A stretch of 64,000 bases of DNA from Gracilimonas sp. (GTDB taxonomy: Bacteria; Bacteroidota; Rhodothermia; Balneolales; Balneolaceae), in NCBI RefSeq assembly GCF_040218225.1, contig NZ_JAVJQO010000008.1, positions 682,001-746,000 of the forward strand, in the 5' to 3' direction. Of the stretch, positions 35,683 through 43,725 are shown piece after piece; the first letter of the stretch is position 1, and each line of letters opens with the position of its first letter. A program made the position numbers and the translations under genes. The notes under the pieces were generated by a model. It was not told where the DNA came from, ran no database searches, and saw nothing but the letters and a program-made list of their open reading frames with translations.

Positions 35683-37503
35683 TTAAGCAAAAACTAACGC
35701 AGAAGACTGAAAAGACTCAAAGAGTTCTGCTAACCGCTTACTCTGTTCTTCCACTGTCCTGGTAATCGATTCAAGATTCTCATACTCATAAGCCTGCCCC
35801 TTTGAAATCTCAAGGCAGTATGCCATTCCATCTTCCAGGTTTTTCTTAAAGCGAGTCAGTTTTCTAAGATCGTCGGCGGGACTTTCGCTCTGGTTGATCA
35901 ACTCCTCAAAATAATCCACATACATCACCAATTCTTTAGCAAACATATGAGGGCGTTCTGCCGGCACCAACGAGTCAATTTTGCCATAGATATGAGCAAC
36001 CATCTCCTGAAGGCTGTATTGCCGATTAAACCATGCAATGTTCGGGCCGGGACAAATTGCTTGTGGTGCCCGACCCGGCTTCAAAATTCCCAACGTAATT
36101 AAAGCTCCATTTCCCAGGTGGTCACAAAGGCAAGCTTTATCAAGCACTTTCTCCCGTTGCTCTGCTTTTAAATCGTCAGATACTTCACTTTGATTAATCT
36201 GGTCAATCTTCAGCAATTGGTATTGCGTTGAGGCTGTACAAATCGGGTTCTCAGTAAATTCCGTATTGGACTCCAAAAAGCCTTTTGGGCACTGCGAGCC
36301 GGGTTTGCCTTTTTCTATTCGCTTTTGATGCCATTTTGCCGAACCCGTATTTTTCACATTGTTGAAAGGAACACCCAGAGGTGAAACTCCCGACAGATAC
36401 AGGTCCTCTTCTTTGGCCTCTTGCAGAAGTTGCATAGTTGGCTCGTCAACCGTTGTAGCTTCAGGAACCATCAGAAACGGACTCCCCCATCCGGTGGCAT
36501 CCATTTCAAAATCTTCCAGTAAACGCCTTGCTTCACCGCTGGTACCAATTCCACCCTGTACGGTAATTCTGGGGTGATTATCGGCCCATTCACTGTTAAA
36601 CCCCCGGCCTCGTTCTTCTTCATAAAATTTTTCAATCAATGGCTGAATGGAAGAACTCAACATCTCTTTCTTCTCACGGAATTCTTTGAGTAAGGACGGC
36701 AATAAATACCCATCGGAGGCGAATGCGTGTCCCCCACAGTTTAAGCCAGACTCAATACGATATTCAAATATTTCCAACCCCTTTTTTGCCAGGTATTTTC
36801 CCTGTATCAATGCGGACCGAAAATCACTCACCTTCAGAATAATTTTCTTTTTGATCTGTCCTTTTACGTCCCGATAGAAGTCTTCGAACTCCGCCAGGTA
36901 GTTATATAGACGGGGATTGAAACCGGCTGAGAGAATAAGACTGGAGGAAAGTTGGCTGTTTGCATATCCCCGAAGTGCAGCACTGCCATCGCTGTATTCT
37001 GCTGTCATCGGCTGGCCGCTTTTTGGGAAACTAAAGCCATCCACTTTCGACATAATATTTACATCTATTGAGCCCGGCCTCATCTCATTGGTAAGCTCTG
37101 ATGCGAAAGAATCGCGTATAGATCCTGAAGCCATTTCTACCAATTTCTGATACTTTTTCTTGAGATCAGAAGAATCGGGGAGCATTTCGAAATACCTGGA
37201 CTTTTCATTCTTCCAGAAAAAAGGCTGCTTTTTTATATCCTCAAATTTTTGATTCATAATCTCATGAACCAGATCGAGGTATGCGGTAATACGGCGAGCC
37301 CTGCCATCTTCGGCATTCCGAGGAATATTCTCATAGGGAAGCTCAAAAAGAGTAGCATAATGCTTTCGGATACGTTCAATCAGCAGATCATCCACTATTG
37401 AAATAACAGAATTGATGCCATACGGAGCAACTCTGATAGGTGAATCGATTGAATGGCCCGTCCCCATTACAGGAATAGAAAAAGTGTGTAGAGAATTTTG
37501 CAT
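35683..37503 (-). CDS. Nitronate-monooxygenase-like TIM-barrel flavoprotein with a Cys-rich C-terminal region
   Basis: The ATG at 37503 (MQNSLHTFSIPVMGTGHSID) gives 606 residues; an upstream start at 37620 lies inside the ric terminator and is rejected. IRVAPYGINSVISIVDD, SGLNCGGHAF (about residue 255; compare GxEAGGH of nitronate monooxygenases) and VQGGIGTSGEARRLL (about 318, an FMN-phosphate loop) indicate a TIM-barrel flavin enzyme. Single cysteines then occur near 402 (SQCPKG), 422 (PICTAS), 457 (KACLC) and 483 (AICPGP), which could bind an iron-sulfur cluster or zinc. The length is far above ordinary nitronate monooxygenases (about 330-370). Its neighbours are ric, rrf2 and two heme-copper-like membrane proteins. 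Function unknown. Confidence 0.5.
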   Translation of the reverse strand: MQNSLHTFSIPVMGTGHSIDSPIRVAPYGINSVISIVDDLLIERIRKHYATLFELPYENIPRNAEDGRARRITAYLDLVHEIMNQKFEDIKKQPFFWKNEKSRYFEMLPDSSDLKKKYQKLVEMASGSIRDSFASELTNEMRPGSIDVNIMSKVDGFSFPKSGQPMTAEYSDGSAALRGYANSQLSSSLILSAGFNPRLYNYLAEFEDFYRDVKGQIKKKIILKVSDFRSALIQGKYLAKKGLEIFEYRIESGLNCGGHAFASDGYLLPSLLKEFREKKEMLSSSIQPLIEKFYEEERGRGFNSEWADNHPRITVQGGIGTSGEARRLLEDFEMDATGWGSPFLMVPEATTVDEPTMQLLQEAKEEDLYLSGVSPLGVPFNNVKNTGSAKWHQKRIEKGKPGSQCPKGFLESNTEFTENPICTASTQYQLLKIDQINQSEVSDDLKAEQREKVLDKACLCDHLGNGALITLGILKPGRAPQAICPGPNIAWFNRQYSLQEMVAHIYGKIDSLVPAERPHMFAKELVMYVDYFEELINQSESPADDLRKLTRFKKNLEDGMAYCLEISKGQAYEYENLESITRTVEEQSKRLAELFESFQSSALVFA

Positions 37504-37596
37504 AGGAATTAGTTTATTGCTTGTTAGCGGAGGGGGTAAAACGATCAACCTCAATCTACAATACACTACATTTGTGAAGAGCGAATGAAGCGAAAT

Positions 37597-37628
37597 AAAA
37601 AAGGGTGGTTTATAAACCAACCACCCTT
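37597..37628 (-). terminator. Terminator after ric
   Basis: On the minus strand AAGGGTGGTT (37628-37619) pairs with AACCACCCTT (37610-37601) around an eight-base loop and is followed by a T run. It lies six bases after the ric stop and separates ric from the flavoprotein operon. Confidence 0.8.
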
Positions 37629-37633
37629 AGCTA

Positions 37634-38338
37634 TCAATTTAACCGTTGCTCAAGTTCCAAAGCTTTTGGAAACAGAATGTTATTTTCCAGATGTACATGC
37701 TTGTGTAAATCCTGCTGGAAGCCTGCCAAGTTCTGGAACAGTACGCGGTATGAAGCGCAAGCATTTTCCGGCGGGTTAAAGCCTTGGGTTAGTTCTTCGA
37801 TCTTGGCCATTAAATCACCGGCCTTATCATGCTCGTCTTCCAGGGCTTCAACGATAGCCTCTTTTACCGATCCCTTTTTCTGTTCCTGAACCAGCTCTTT
37901 AATCTGGGGAAACAGTTCCTCCTCTTCTTTTTGAAGGTGTCCGAGCATCTCACTCCTCAGCAACCGTACATTCTGAAGAATATCAAGCAATTCAGGATCT
38001 CTTTGGCCATGAACCCGTGCTACTTTTTCTGCATAAAAATCAATTTCCGGCAACATTTTCCGCACAAAACTATGGTGGTTGTTAACAATATAATCCACCA
38101 GAAAGTCCAGCGACCAGTCATTGTAATTATGATTCTCACCGGTATCTAAATCAAGTGCATTCAGATCGGTTTCAATTTTATTTAAATCCAAGCCCTTTTT
38201 AGTACAGGCTTTCTCTAGTGATACTTTTCCGCCACAGCAAAAATCAAGACCATAAGATCTGAATACCTGTGCAGCTCTGTAATCTTCGGCAACAATCTGC
38301 CCTACTGTTTTCTGTGATAGTGTTTCTGAATTAACCAT
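37634..38338 (-). CDS. ric: Iron-sulfur cluster repair di-iron protein (Ric/ScdA/YtfE)
   Basis: A 234-residue cytoplasmic protein. The N-terminal DUF542 domain (TVGQIVAEDYRAAQVFRSYGLDFCCGGKVSLEKAC) is followed by a hemerythrin-like di-iron domain with histidine/glutamate ligands in NNHHSFVRKMLPEID, LQKEEEELFPQI, EDEHDKAGDLM and HKHVHLENNILFPKA. The family repairs iron-sulfur clusters damaged by nitric oxide or peroxide. A 24-bp dyad begins one base upstream of the ATG, and the Rrf2-type regulator gene lies directly upstream. Confidence 0.95.
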   Translation of the reverse strand: MVNSETLSQKTVGQIVAEDYRAAQVFRSYGLDFCCGGKVSLEKACTKKGLDLNKIETDLNALDLDTGENHNYNDWSLDFLVDYIVNNHHSFVRKMLPEIDFYAEKVARVHGQRDPELLDILQNVRLLRSEMLGHLQKEEEELFPQIKELVQEQKKGSVKEAIVEALEDEHDKAGDLMAKIEELTQGFNPPENACASYRVLFQNLAGFQQDLHKHVHLENNILFPKALELEQRLN

Positions 38339-38362
38339 ATTTAAGAGTATTTTATCTTTTAT
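38339..38362. promoter_or_regulatory. 24-bp dyad operator before ric
   Basis: ATTTAAGA (38339-38346), spacer GTATTTTA and TCTTTTAT (38355-38362). It has the same 8-8-8 architecture as the sites at nirK and rrf2, with two mismatches in the right arm. It is adjacent to the ric start codon, so a bound repressor could block transcription or translation initiation. Confidence 0.6.
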
Positions 38363-38376
38363 TAGTTTAAATTTTT

Positions 38377-38829
38377 TTACTGCCAGGCAAATGATCCATC
38401 AGCAGTGATGCGAAACTTATTCGCTCTCCCTTCACGGGCTAAATGCTTCAAGTCTGTGCGTTCCAACATTTCCTTAATCGATTCGCGAACAGTCAACCAG
38501 CTATCGTGCAATGGACAGGGAGCCGATGATCCGCATCCCGGCAAGCCAAGTGCGCATTGTGTGAAAAGCCCCGGTCCGTCAATCGCTATAACTACATCTA
38601 ACAGCGTTGCCTTCTTTCCTTTTTCCGATAGACGTATTCCACCATTAGGCCCTTTATAGGATTCCATTAAAGAATCTGCGGTAAGCTGTTGTAGTATCTT
38701 GGTAAGAAAATGGAAGGAAATTTCCAGTTCATCACTCATCTCGCGGATAGAAGTATAGTCCCCCTCCCTTCTGGAAGCAAGGTACAAACTGGCTCTCAAC
38801 CCATACACGCAAGACTTGGATAACAACAT
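38377..38829 (-). CDS. Rrf2 family transcriptional regulator (NsrR/IscR-like)
   Basis: A 150-residue winged-helix regulator. The DNA-binding part is ISFHFLTKILQQLTADSLMESYKGPNGGIRLS. Three cysteines in the order CALGLPGCGSSAPC match the cluster-binding loop that senses NO or iron-sulfur status in NsrR and IscR. It is probably autoregulated: the perfect 24-bp dyad at 38837-38860 is in its promoter. Matching dyads precede ric and nirK, so an NO-sensing repressor is the most economical role. Confidence 0.85.
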   Translation of the reverse strand: MLLSKSCVYGLRASLYLASRREGDYTSIREMSDELEISFHFLTKILQQLTADSLMESYKGPNGGIRLSEKGKKATLLDVVIAIDGPGLFTQCALGLPGCGSSAPCPLHDSWLTVRESIKEMLERTDLKHLAREGRANKFRITADGSFAWQ

Positions 38830-38836
38830 AAAATCT

Positions 38837-38860
38837 ATTTAAGAGTTAATTGTCTTAAAT
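38837..38860. promoter_or_regulatory. Perfect 24-bp dyad operator before rrf2
   Basis: ATTTAAGA (38837-38844), spacer GTTAATTG and TCTTAAAT (38853-38860), perfectly symmetric; one further T/A pair extends each arm. It starts 8 bases upstream of the regulator ATG and is identical in its arms to the perfect site upstream of nirK, pointing to autoregulation. Confidence 0.65.
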
Positions 38861-38897
38861 ATAGGTAAAAAAACTGAGCCTTCCATCTTATATCAAT

Positions 38898-38935
38898 AAA
38901 AAAATCCATACCGCCCTTTCAAGCGATATGGATTT
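38898..38935 (-). terminator. Terminator of flagellin gene 1
   Basis: On the minus strand AAATCCATA (38935-38927) pairs with TATGGATTT (38910-38902) around an inner GC-containing loop. A run of T follows. It lies about 28 bases after the flagellin stop codon. Confidence 0.75.
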
Positions 38936-38963
38936 ACTATGTTGTTCGCTGGATTTCTGAATA

Positions 38964-39926
38964 TTATCCGAGGAATCCAAGTACAGACTGTGGTCCCATG
39001 TTAGCTTGCGCCAGCGATGATGTTGCAGTCTGCTGCAGAATCTGAAGCTTAACAGACTTACTTTGTTCTTTCGCGAAGTCGGTATCCATGATACGTGACT
39101 TGGCAGATTCGTTCGCACTGATTGACTCAGAAAGGGTTTCTTCACGTACAGAAAGAGAAGACTGAGTAATACCAATGTCGTTCACTCGGTTCGACATTTC
39201 GTCAATTGCACTGTCAACTGAGCTTAGGAAGCTACGGAAGTCAGATGAAGTTGCTGTAGCAGCAAAAGTCAATGCACCTTGTCCACTGGTTGTAGCCGCA
39301 GTAGCTGAGATAGCTCCACCTGCAGCAGCTCCACCACCGGCGGTTGTTGTAGCACCCAGAGAAGCATCTCCGGAAGCAGCAAACAGCTCACCCACGTTTA
39401 CAGCGTCGATAGAAGTGCTGATGGTGTCAGAAGCACGCTCACCTACCTGGAAGGTAAGATCAAGTGATCCGGACATATCGCCAGCAGCGTCACCGTTCAG
39501 GAGGTCGAAGTCCTGGAATACAGTCTGGTTAGCAATTTCGTTGATGTCGTCGCCAAGAGCTTTGATCTGGTCGCCGATGTAGCCACGCTCGGTGTCGCCT
39601 AACGTGTCGTTGGCAGCCTGGGTAGCCAGACCTTTCATCTCAACAAGACTATCCATGATGGTGTCGAAGCTGGACTCGGCAATGTCGAGTACAGACTTGG
39701 CATCACCTACGTTCTGAAGGGCTTGCTCCAGACCGGCTGTTCTACTTTTTAATTTGGTTGCAATCGAGTACCCGGCAGCATTGTCTTCTGCTTTGTTGAT
39801 TTTAAGACCGGTTGACATACGCATACGGCTGTCGGCCAGGTCACGGTTTACTCGGTTCAGTGATAACTGTGAGTCTAACGACTGAACGTTAGTATTTACT
39901 CTGTTTAAATCTCCAAAACTTGCCAT
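38964..39926 (-). CDS. fliC: Flagellin, copy 1
   Basis: A 320-residue filament subunit. The N-terminal D0/D1 part (LNRVNRDLADSRMRMSTGLKINKAEDNAAGY) and the C-terminal D1/D0 part (NESAKSRIMDTDFAKEQS, ending MGPQSVLGFLG) are conserved. The centre (about residues 170-235) is short and very rich in Ala, Thr, Ser and Gly, offering many possible O-glycosylation sites. A second gene (40531-41490) is almost identical. A sigma-28-like promoter lies at 39980-40007. The neighbouring glycosyltransferase operon suggests that the protein is glycosylated. Confidence 0.96.
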   Translation of the reverse strand: MASFGDLNRVNTNVQSLDSQLSLNRVNRDLADSRMRMSTGLKINKAEDNAAGYSIATKLKSRTAGLEQALQNVGDAKSVLDIAESSFDTIMDSLVEMKGLATQAANDTLGDTERGYIGDQIKALGDDINEIANQTVFQDFDLLNGDAAGDMSGSLDLTFQVGERASDTISTSIDAVNVGELFAASGDASLGATTTAGGGAAAGGAISATAATTSGQGALTFAATATSSDFRSFLSSVDSAIDEMSNRVNDIGITQSSLSVREETLSESISANESAKSRIMDTDFAKEQSKSVKLQILQQTATSSLAQANMGPQSVLGFLG

Positions 39927-39979
39927 GATATTTCACCTTTTTAGTTTAGTTATTGATTCCGTTGTTTTGGTTACTGCAG

Positions 39980-40007
39980 TTATCGTAGCCGAAATAGCGT
40001 TCTTAAA
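39980..40007 (-). promoter_or_regulatory. Sigma-28 (FliA-type) promoter of flagellin 1
   Basis: On the minus strand TTTAAGA (40007-40001) and CTACGATAA (39988-39980) resemble the FliA elements TAAAGTTT and GCCGATAA. The same arrangement with identical spacing precedes flagellin 2. The start codon is about 54 bases downstream of the -10 element. Confidence 0.7.
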
Positions 40008-40463
40008 TTTGAGTTTAAATTTTTTTGAAATTTTTTGAATTAATCTCAAAAAACAGCTTTAATCAATCATAAACGATGTTTTTTGATGGGAAATTATTTC
40101 AATTTTATTTCATCCAACACAAAATTTTGGTACTACAAGTCAGGAATTTGTGAATGATCAGGGAGTGTGAAAGCATTCACCGTTGGCTCTTGAGAATCGT
40201 GTGATTTCGGGTTGTAAGTTATACTAACCCCTCGCAAACCGACCCACCCCAGCCCTCCCTATTACGCTGCGCTTATATGGAGGGAGCATCTAATCAAAGG
40301 TTGTTCACATAGATCAAACTCTTTTCACTGGTCCAGCTCTTACCAACGAGTCCTCTTTCCCTGCAGCTTTGCTAAGGGATAAATACAGTATGGGCTCGCC
40401 GGAGGGAAAGAGACAGAGATAGGGTCCTGCCGGGATGCCCTGATTCAGGAAATTGACAAAAAC

Positions 40464-40497
40464 AAAAAACCCACCCCGGCAACTAAGCCAGAGTGGG
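40464..40497 (-). terminator. Terminator of flagellin gene 2
   Basis: On the minus strand CCCACTCTGGC (40497-40487) pairs along its length with GCCGGGGTGGG (40480-40470), allowing wobble pairs, and a T run follows. It lies just after the flagellin-2 stop. Confidence 0.78.
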
Positions 40498-40530
40498 CTG
40501 GAATCAATAGATTCGCTGGATTATTGATTA

Positions 40531-41490
40531 TTAACCAAGGAATCCAAGTACGGACTGTGGTCCCATGTTAGCTTGCGCCAGGGATGAAGTCGCAGTTTGT
40601 TGTAAGATCTGAAGTTTTACAGACTTACTTTGTTCTTTCGCGAAGTCAGTATCCATGATACGTGACTTGGCAGATTCGTTCGCGCTGATCGACTCAGAAA
40701 GAGTCTCTTCACGTACAGAAAGAGAAGACTGAGTAATACCAATGTCGCTCACTCGGTTCGACATTTCGTCAATTGCACTGTCAACAGAGCTCAGGAAGGT
40801 ACGGAAGTCAGTAGCTGTAGCAGATGCGTTGAAAGAAAGAGCACCTTGTCCACTGGTTGTAGCCGCAGTAGCTGAAATCGCAGCACCTGCAGCAACACCA
40901 CCACCGGCGGTTGTTGTAGCACCCAGAGAAGCATCTCCGGAAGCAGCAAACAGCTCACCCACGTTTACAGCGTCGATGGATGTGCTGATGGTATCAGAAG
41001 CACGCTCACCTACCTGGAAGGTAAGGTCAAGTGATCCGGACATGTCGTCAGAAGCACCGTTCAGGAGGTCGAAGTCCTGGAATACAGTCTGGTTAGCGAT
41101 TTCGTTGATGTCGTCGCCAAGAGCTTTGATCTGGTCGCCGATGTAGCCACGCTCGGTGTCGCCTAACGTATCGTTGGCAGCCTGGGTAGCCAGACCTTTC
41201 ATCTCAACAAGACTATCCATGATGGTATCGAAGCTGGACTCGGCAATGTCGAGTACAGACTTGGCATCACCTACGTTCTGAAGGGCTTGCTCCAGTCCGG
41301 CTGTTCTACTTTTCAATTTGGTTGCAATCGAGTACCCGGCAGCATTGTCTTCTGCTTTGTTGATTTTAAGACCGGTTGACATACGCATACGGCTGTCAGC
41401 CAGGTCACGGTTTACTCGGTTCAGTGATAACTGTGAGTCTAACGACTGAACGTTAGTATTTACTCTGTTTAAATCTCCAAAACTTGCCAT
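40531..41490 (-). CDS. fliC: Flagellin, copy 2
   Basis: A 319-residue flagellin identical to copy 1 over the first 140 or so residues and the whole C-terminal end. Differences are confined to the centre (for example ASDDMSGS for AAGDMSGS, GGGVAAGAAI for GGGAAAGGAI, SFNASATATDFRTF for TFAATATSSDFRSF) and VSDIG for VNDIG. The nucleotide sequences are likewise nearly identical in the termini, which suggests recent duplication or gene conversion. It has its own sigma-28 promoter and terminator. It ends the minus-strand flagellin pair, next to the glycosylation operon. Confidence 0.96.
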   Translation of the reverse strand: MASFGDLNRVNTNVQSLDSQLSLNRVNRDLADSRMRMSTGLKINKAEDNAAGYSIATKLKSRTAGLEQALQNVGDAKSVLDIAESSFDTIMDSLVEMKGLATQAANDTLGDTERGYIGDQIKALGDDINEIANQTVFQDFDLLNGASDDMSGSLDLTFQVGERASDTISTSIDAVNVGELFAASGDASLGATTTAGGGVAAGAAISATAATTSGQGALSFNASATATDFRTFLSSVDSAIDEMSNRVSDIGITQSSLSVREETLSESISANESAKSRIMDTDFAKEQSKSVKLQILQQTATSSLAQANMGPQSVLGFLG

Positions 41491-41546
41491 GATATTTCAC
41501 CTTTTGATTAATTAAAGTTTCTTATGAGTTGCTTTGGTTACTCAAG

Positions 41547-41574
41547 TTATCGTAGGTGAAATAGCCTTCTTAAA
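41547..41574 (-). promoter_or_regulatory. Sigma-28 (FliA-type) promoter of flagellin 2
   Basis: TTTAAGA (41574-41568) and CTACGATAA (41555-41547) on the minus strand, spaced as in the flagellin-1 promoter. The spacer GCTATTTC and the sequence just after the -10 (AACT..AGTAACCAAA) are also conserved between the two promoters. Confidence 0.7.
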
Positions 41575-41600
41575 TTATTCCTTAAATAAATTCCTTAAAC

Positions 41601-41623
41601 AAAAAAAGAGCCCTCACGGACCC
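41601..41623 (-). terminator. Terminator of the glycosylation operon
   Basis: On the minus strand GGGTCC (41623-41618) pairs with GGGCTC (41613-41608), using two wobble pairs, around a GTGA loop. Seven T follow. It lies downstream of the aminotransferase stop at 41705 and upstream of flagellin 2. Confidence 0.6.
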
Positions 41624-41704
41624 TTTATGACAGATAACAGAGAATAAGTTGGATTAATCGGAAATGTAATTTTCCTGAATACCCGTTCTTGTGCGCGTCA
41701 GAAT

Positions 41705-42916
41705 CTACATTGCCTGATCAGCAATAGCCCGGACAACGGGGACTTGCAAAGACGGTCGGATTTCCATTTTACGGAAGTCGTTTATAGCATCTATAATATA
41801 GTCCTGCTCTTCAACGGTTAATTCGTAATAAAAAGGAAGCCGTACAAGGTTATGGGAATAAAGATCTGTGTAAGGCAACGTTCGTCCGTCGTGTCTATCC
41901 TGAAAGAACTTTGATGTATGTAGAGACTGATAGTGAAAAACGCTCAAAACATTCCGCTCTTTTAAATAAGCGATCAGTTCATCCCGCTGCCGGGGATTTC
42001 TGCAAACCAGGTAATACATATGTCCGTTATTGGTGGCATAATCAGGAATACCCGGCTGACGAATTCCCAGTCTCTTGCACACACCCTCCAATCCTTTTTG
42101 ATATCGGTTCCAGATACACATTCTCTTTTGTTGAATACGAATCAGGTTCATCAGTTGTGCATATAGAAAAGCTGCATTTAATTCGGAAGGTAGAAATGAA
42201 GAACCGATATCCACCCAACCGTACTTATCTACTTCTCCGCGAAAGAATGCCGTTCGGTTGGTGCCCTTTTCCCAGATAATTTCAGCTCGTTCGGCAAAGC
42301 GGGCATCATTTATAGTCAGCATCCCTCCTTCGCCGGCCATAATATTTTTGGTTTCGTGGAATGAGAATGTTCCCAAATGTCCAATCGAGCCCAGCGGACT
42401 GCTAATTCCATCCGCATGCTCATAATAGCTGTTAATGGCCTGGGCAGCATCTTCAACCACAAACAAGTTATGTCGATCTGCGATATCCATCACCTTATCC
42501 ATATCACAAGCTACACCGGCATAGTGAACTACCACAATTGCCTTCGTTTTTTTATTGATAAGCTCTTCAATCTTATCCTCATCCATTCCCGGGTGATCTT
42601 TTCTCGAATCCACAAACCGAATAACAGCACCACGCAAAACAAAAGCATTAGCTGTGGAAACAAAAGTATAGGACGGCATGATGATCTCATCACCGGGTTC
42701 CACATCCAGCAATATAGCCGCCATTTCGAGAGCATCCGTGCAGGATGTTGTAAGCAAACACTTTTCAAAACCAAACTGTCGCTCAAAAAACCGATGAATC
42801 TTCTGAGTGTACTTTCCATTCCCGGAAATCTTCCCAAAATCTACCGCATCCTGAATGAACTCGAGCTCGTTGCCGGTTATAAATGGTTTGTTGAAAGGAA
42901 TTTTGTAATTACTCAT
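41705..42916 (-). CDS. DegT/DnrJ/EryC1/StrS sugar aminotransferase (WecE/RffA-like)
   Basis: With the ATG at 42916 (MSNYKIPFNKPFITGNELEF) the enzyme has 403 residues. The PLP lysine lies in GHLGTFSFHETKNIMAGEGG; DEIIMPSYTFVSTANAFVLRG and VVEDAAQAINSYY are also typical. The closest familiar type is dTDP-4-amino-4,6-dideoxygalactose transaminase (WecE/RffA), which makes TDP-Fuc4N. The neighbouring acyltransferase and GT56-type transferase fit the same pathway (TDP-Fuc4NAc made and transferred). It overlaps the acyltransferase gene by eight bases and is last in a four-gene operon. Confidence 0.85.
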   Translation of the reverse strand: MSNYKIPFNKPFITGNELEFIQDAVDFGKISGNGKYTQKIHRFFERQFGFEKCLLTTSCTDALEMAAILLDVEPGDEIIMPSYTFVSTANAFVLRGAVIRFVDSRKDHPGMDEDKIEELINKKTKAIVVVHYAGVACDMDKVMDIADRHNLFVVEDAAQAINSYYEHADGISSPLGSIGHLGTFSFHETKNIMAGEGGMLTINDARFAERAEIIWEKGTNRTAFFRGEVDKYGWVDIGSSFLPSELNAAFLYAQLMNLIRIQQKRMCIWNRYQKGLEGVCKRLGIRQPGIPDYATNNGHMYYLVCRNPRQRDELIAYLKERNVLSVFHYQSLHTSKFFQDRHDGRTLPYTDLYSHNLVRLPFYYELTVEEQDYIIDAINDFRKMEIRPSLQVPVVRAIADQAM

Positions 42917-43724
42917 AGGGCACAAATTTTCCTTTTTCGGGAAGCAAATACTTCATGAATTTCACTTCTTCCGTGGAGCGCTTTTTGGTATAAGTTCTGG
43001 AAGCCACATCGAAGTAGCTGACCTCGTCATCGAAATTGAATTCCGTAATATTGCTTACCACCTTTACCTTCTCTTCTGAAATTCCTGCCTCTTTCACGTA
43101 TATGTTCATTCTCTCCATCTTTTCATCGAGACTCACATTCTCAAACTGTGGGCCGATTTTTTCTGAAAGAGAACGAGCCGGAGAGCCCGCATAAATTTGG
43201 TTGTACTCCATGTTTTTAGTCACCACGGAGCCAACCATCGCCATCGATTTATCTTCTGCTGTAATGGGGGAAACAATACAGTGGCCCACAAACCATACGT
43301 CGTTGCCTACCGTCAATGAGTTTTCGCTCAAAAACCGGCAGCCTTCCAGGGTATCTCCATACTTGATGTGCGACCACAGCTGAGAGTGTGCCCCTATCCC
43401 GCAGTTATTTCCAATGGTCGTCCCACCAATACTGTCGATGATAGAGTATTGCCCGACCCAGGCGTTATGCCCTATAACACAGGGTTTGTAGCCATGCACA
43501 TTGGTGTTGTGATGAATTTTGGAGTAATCCCCCAGCTCAAAGTGGTCACAGATAATCTGCACATTCTTCCCAATGTAACAGTTATCTCCAATTTTGATGG
43601 TTGTGGCTGGTCCGTTCAATCCCATAATCACTGCCGACTCTTCTATAACTGTGCCTTCTCCAACTTCGATTTCAACGGCATCGATATTCGGGTAGGTTGC
43701 AGTTGCTTGCACTATTGAATCCAT
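42909..43724 (-). CDS. Left-handed beta-helix (hexapeptide repeat) acyltransferase
   Basis: A 271-residue protein with many hexapeptide repeats forming a left-handed beta-helix (for example VGEGTVIEESAVIM, IKIGDNCYIGKNVQII, CVIGHNAWVGQYSII, TTIGNNCGIGAHSQLW, LTVGNDVWFVGHCIV). The repeats are followed by a C-terminal tail of about 90 residues ending LLPEKGKFVPYE. It probably acetylates a sugar amine made by the adjacent aminotransferase. WecD of the E. coli pathway is a GNAT protein, so this would be an analogous enzyme. Acyl donor and acceptor are not known. Confidence 0.75.
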   Translation of the reverse strand: MDSIVQATATYPNIDAVEIEVGEGTVIEESAVIMGLNGPATTIKIGDNCYIGKNVQIICDHFELGDYSKIHHNTNVHGYKPCVIGHNAWVGQYSIIDSIGGTTIGNNCGIGAHSQLWSHIKYGDTLEGCRFLSENSLTVGNDVWFVGHCIVSPITAEDKSMAMVGSVVTKNMEYNQIYAGSPARSLSEKIGPQFENVSLDEKMERMNIYVKEAGISEEKVKVVSNITEFNFDDEVSYFDVASRTYTKKRSTEEVKFMKYLLPEKGKFVPYE

Positions 43725-43725
43725 C

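Larger units (their letters stand above)
39927..40530. other. Intergenic region between the flagellin genes
   Basis: This 604-base gap contains the flagellin-1 promoter and AT-rich leader (about 39927-40140) and the flagellin-2 terminator. Between them are inverted repeats. One pair is CTCTTTCCCT (40353-40362) with AGGGAAAGAG (40403-40412); a smaller CTCCCT/AGGGAG pair lies at about 40254-40286. The GC-rich, palindromic stretch 40230-40440 looks like a degenerate intergenic repeat element. No coding sequence is supported. Confidence 0.55.

Noticed and set aside
35683-37620. Longer version of the flavoprotein beginning at 37620
   Set aside because: The extra 39 residues overlap the ric terminator and look non-conserved; the ATG at 37503 gives a typical N-terminus.
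39175-41146. Plus-strand frames of about 135 residues opposite both flagellins
   Set aside because: Mirror frames of the repetitive, GC-rich flagellin genes, duplicated together with them.
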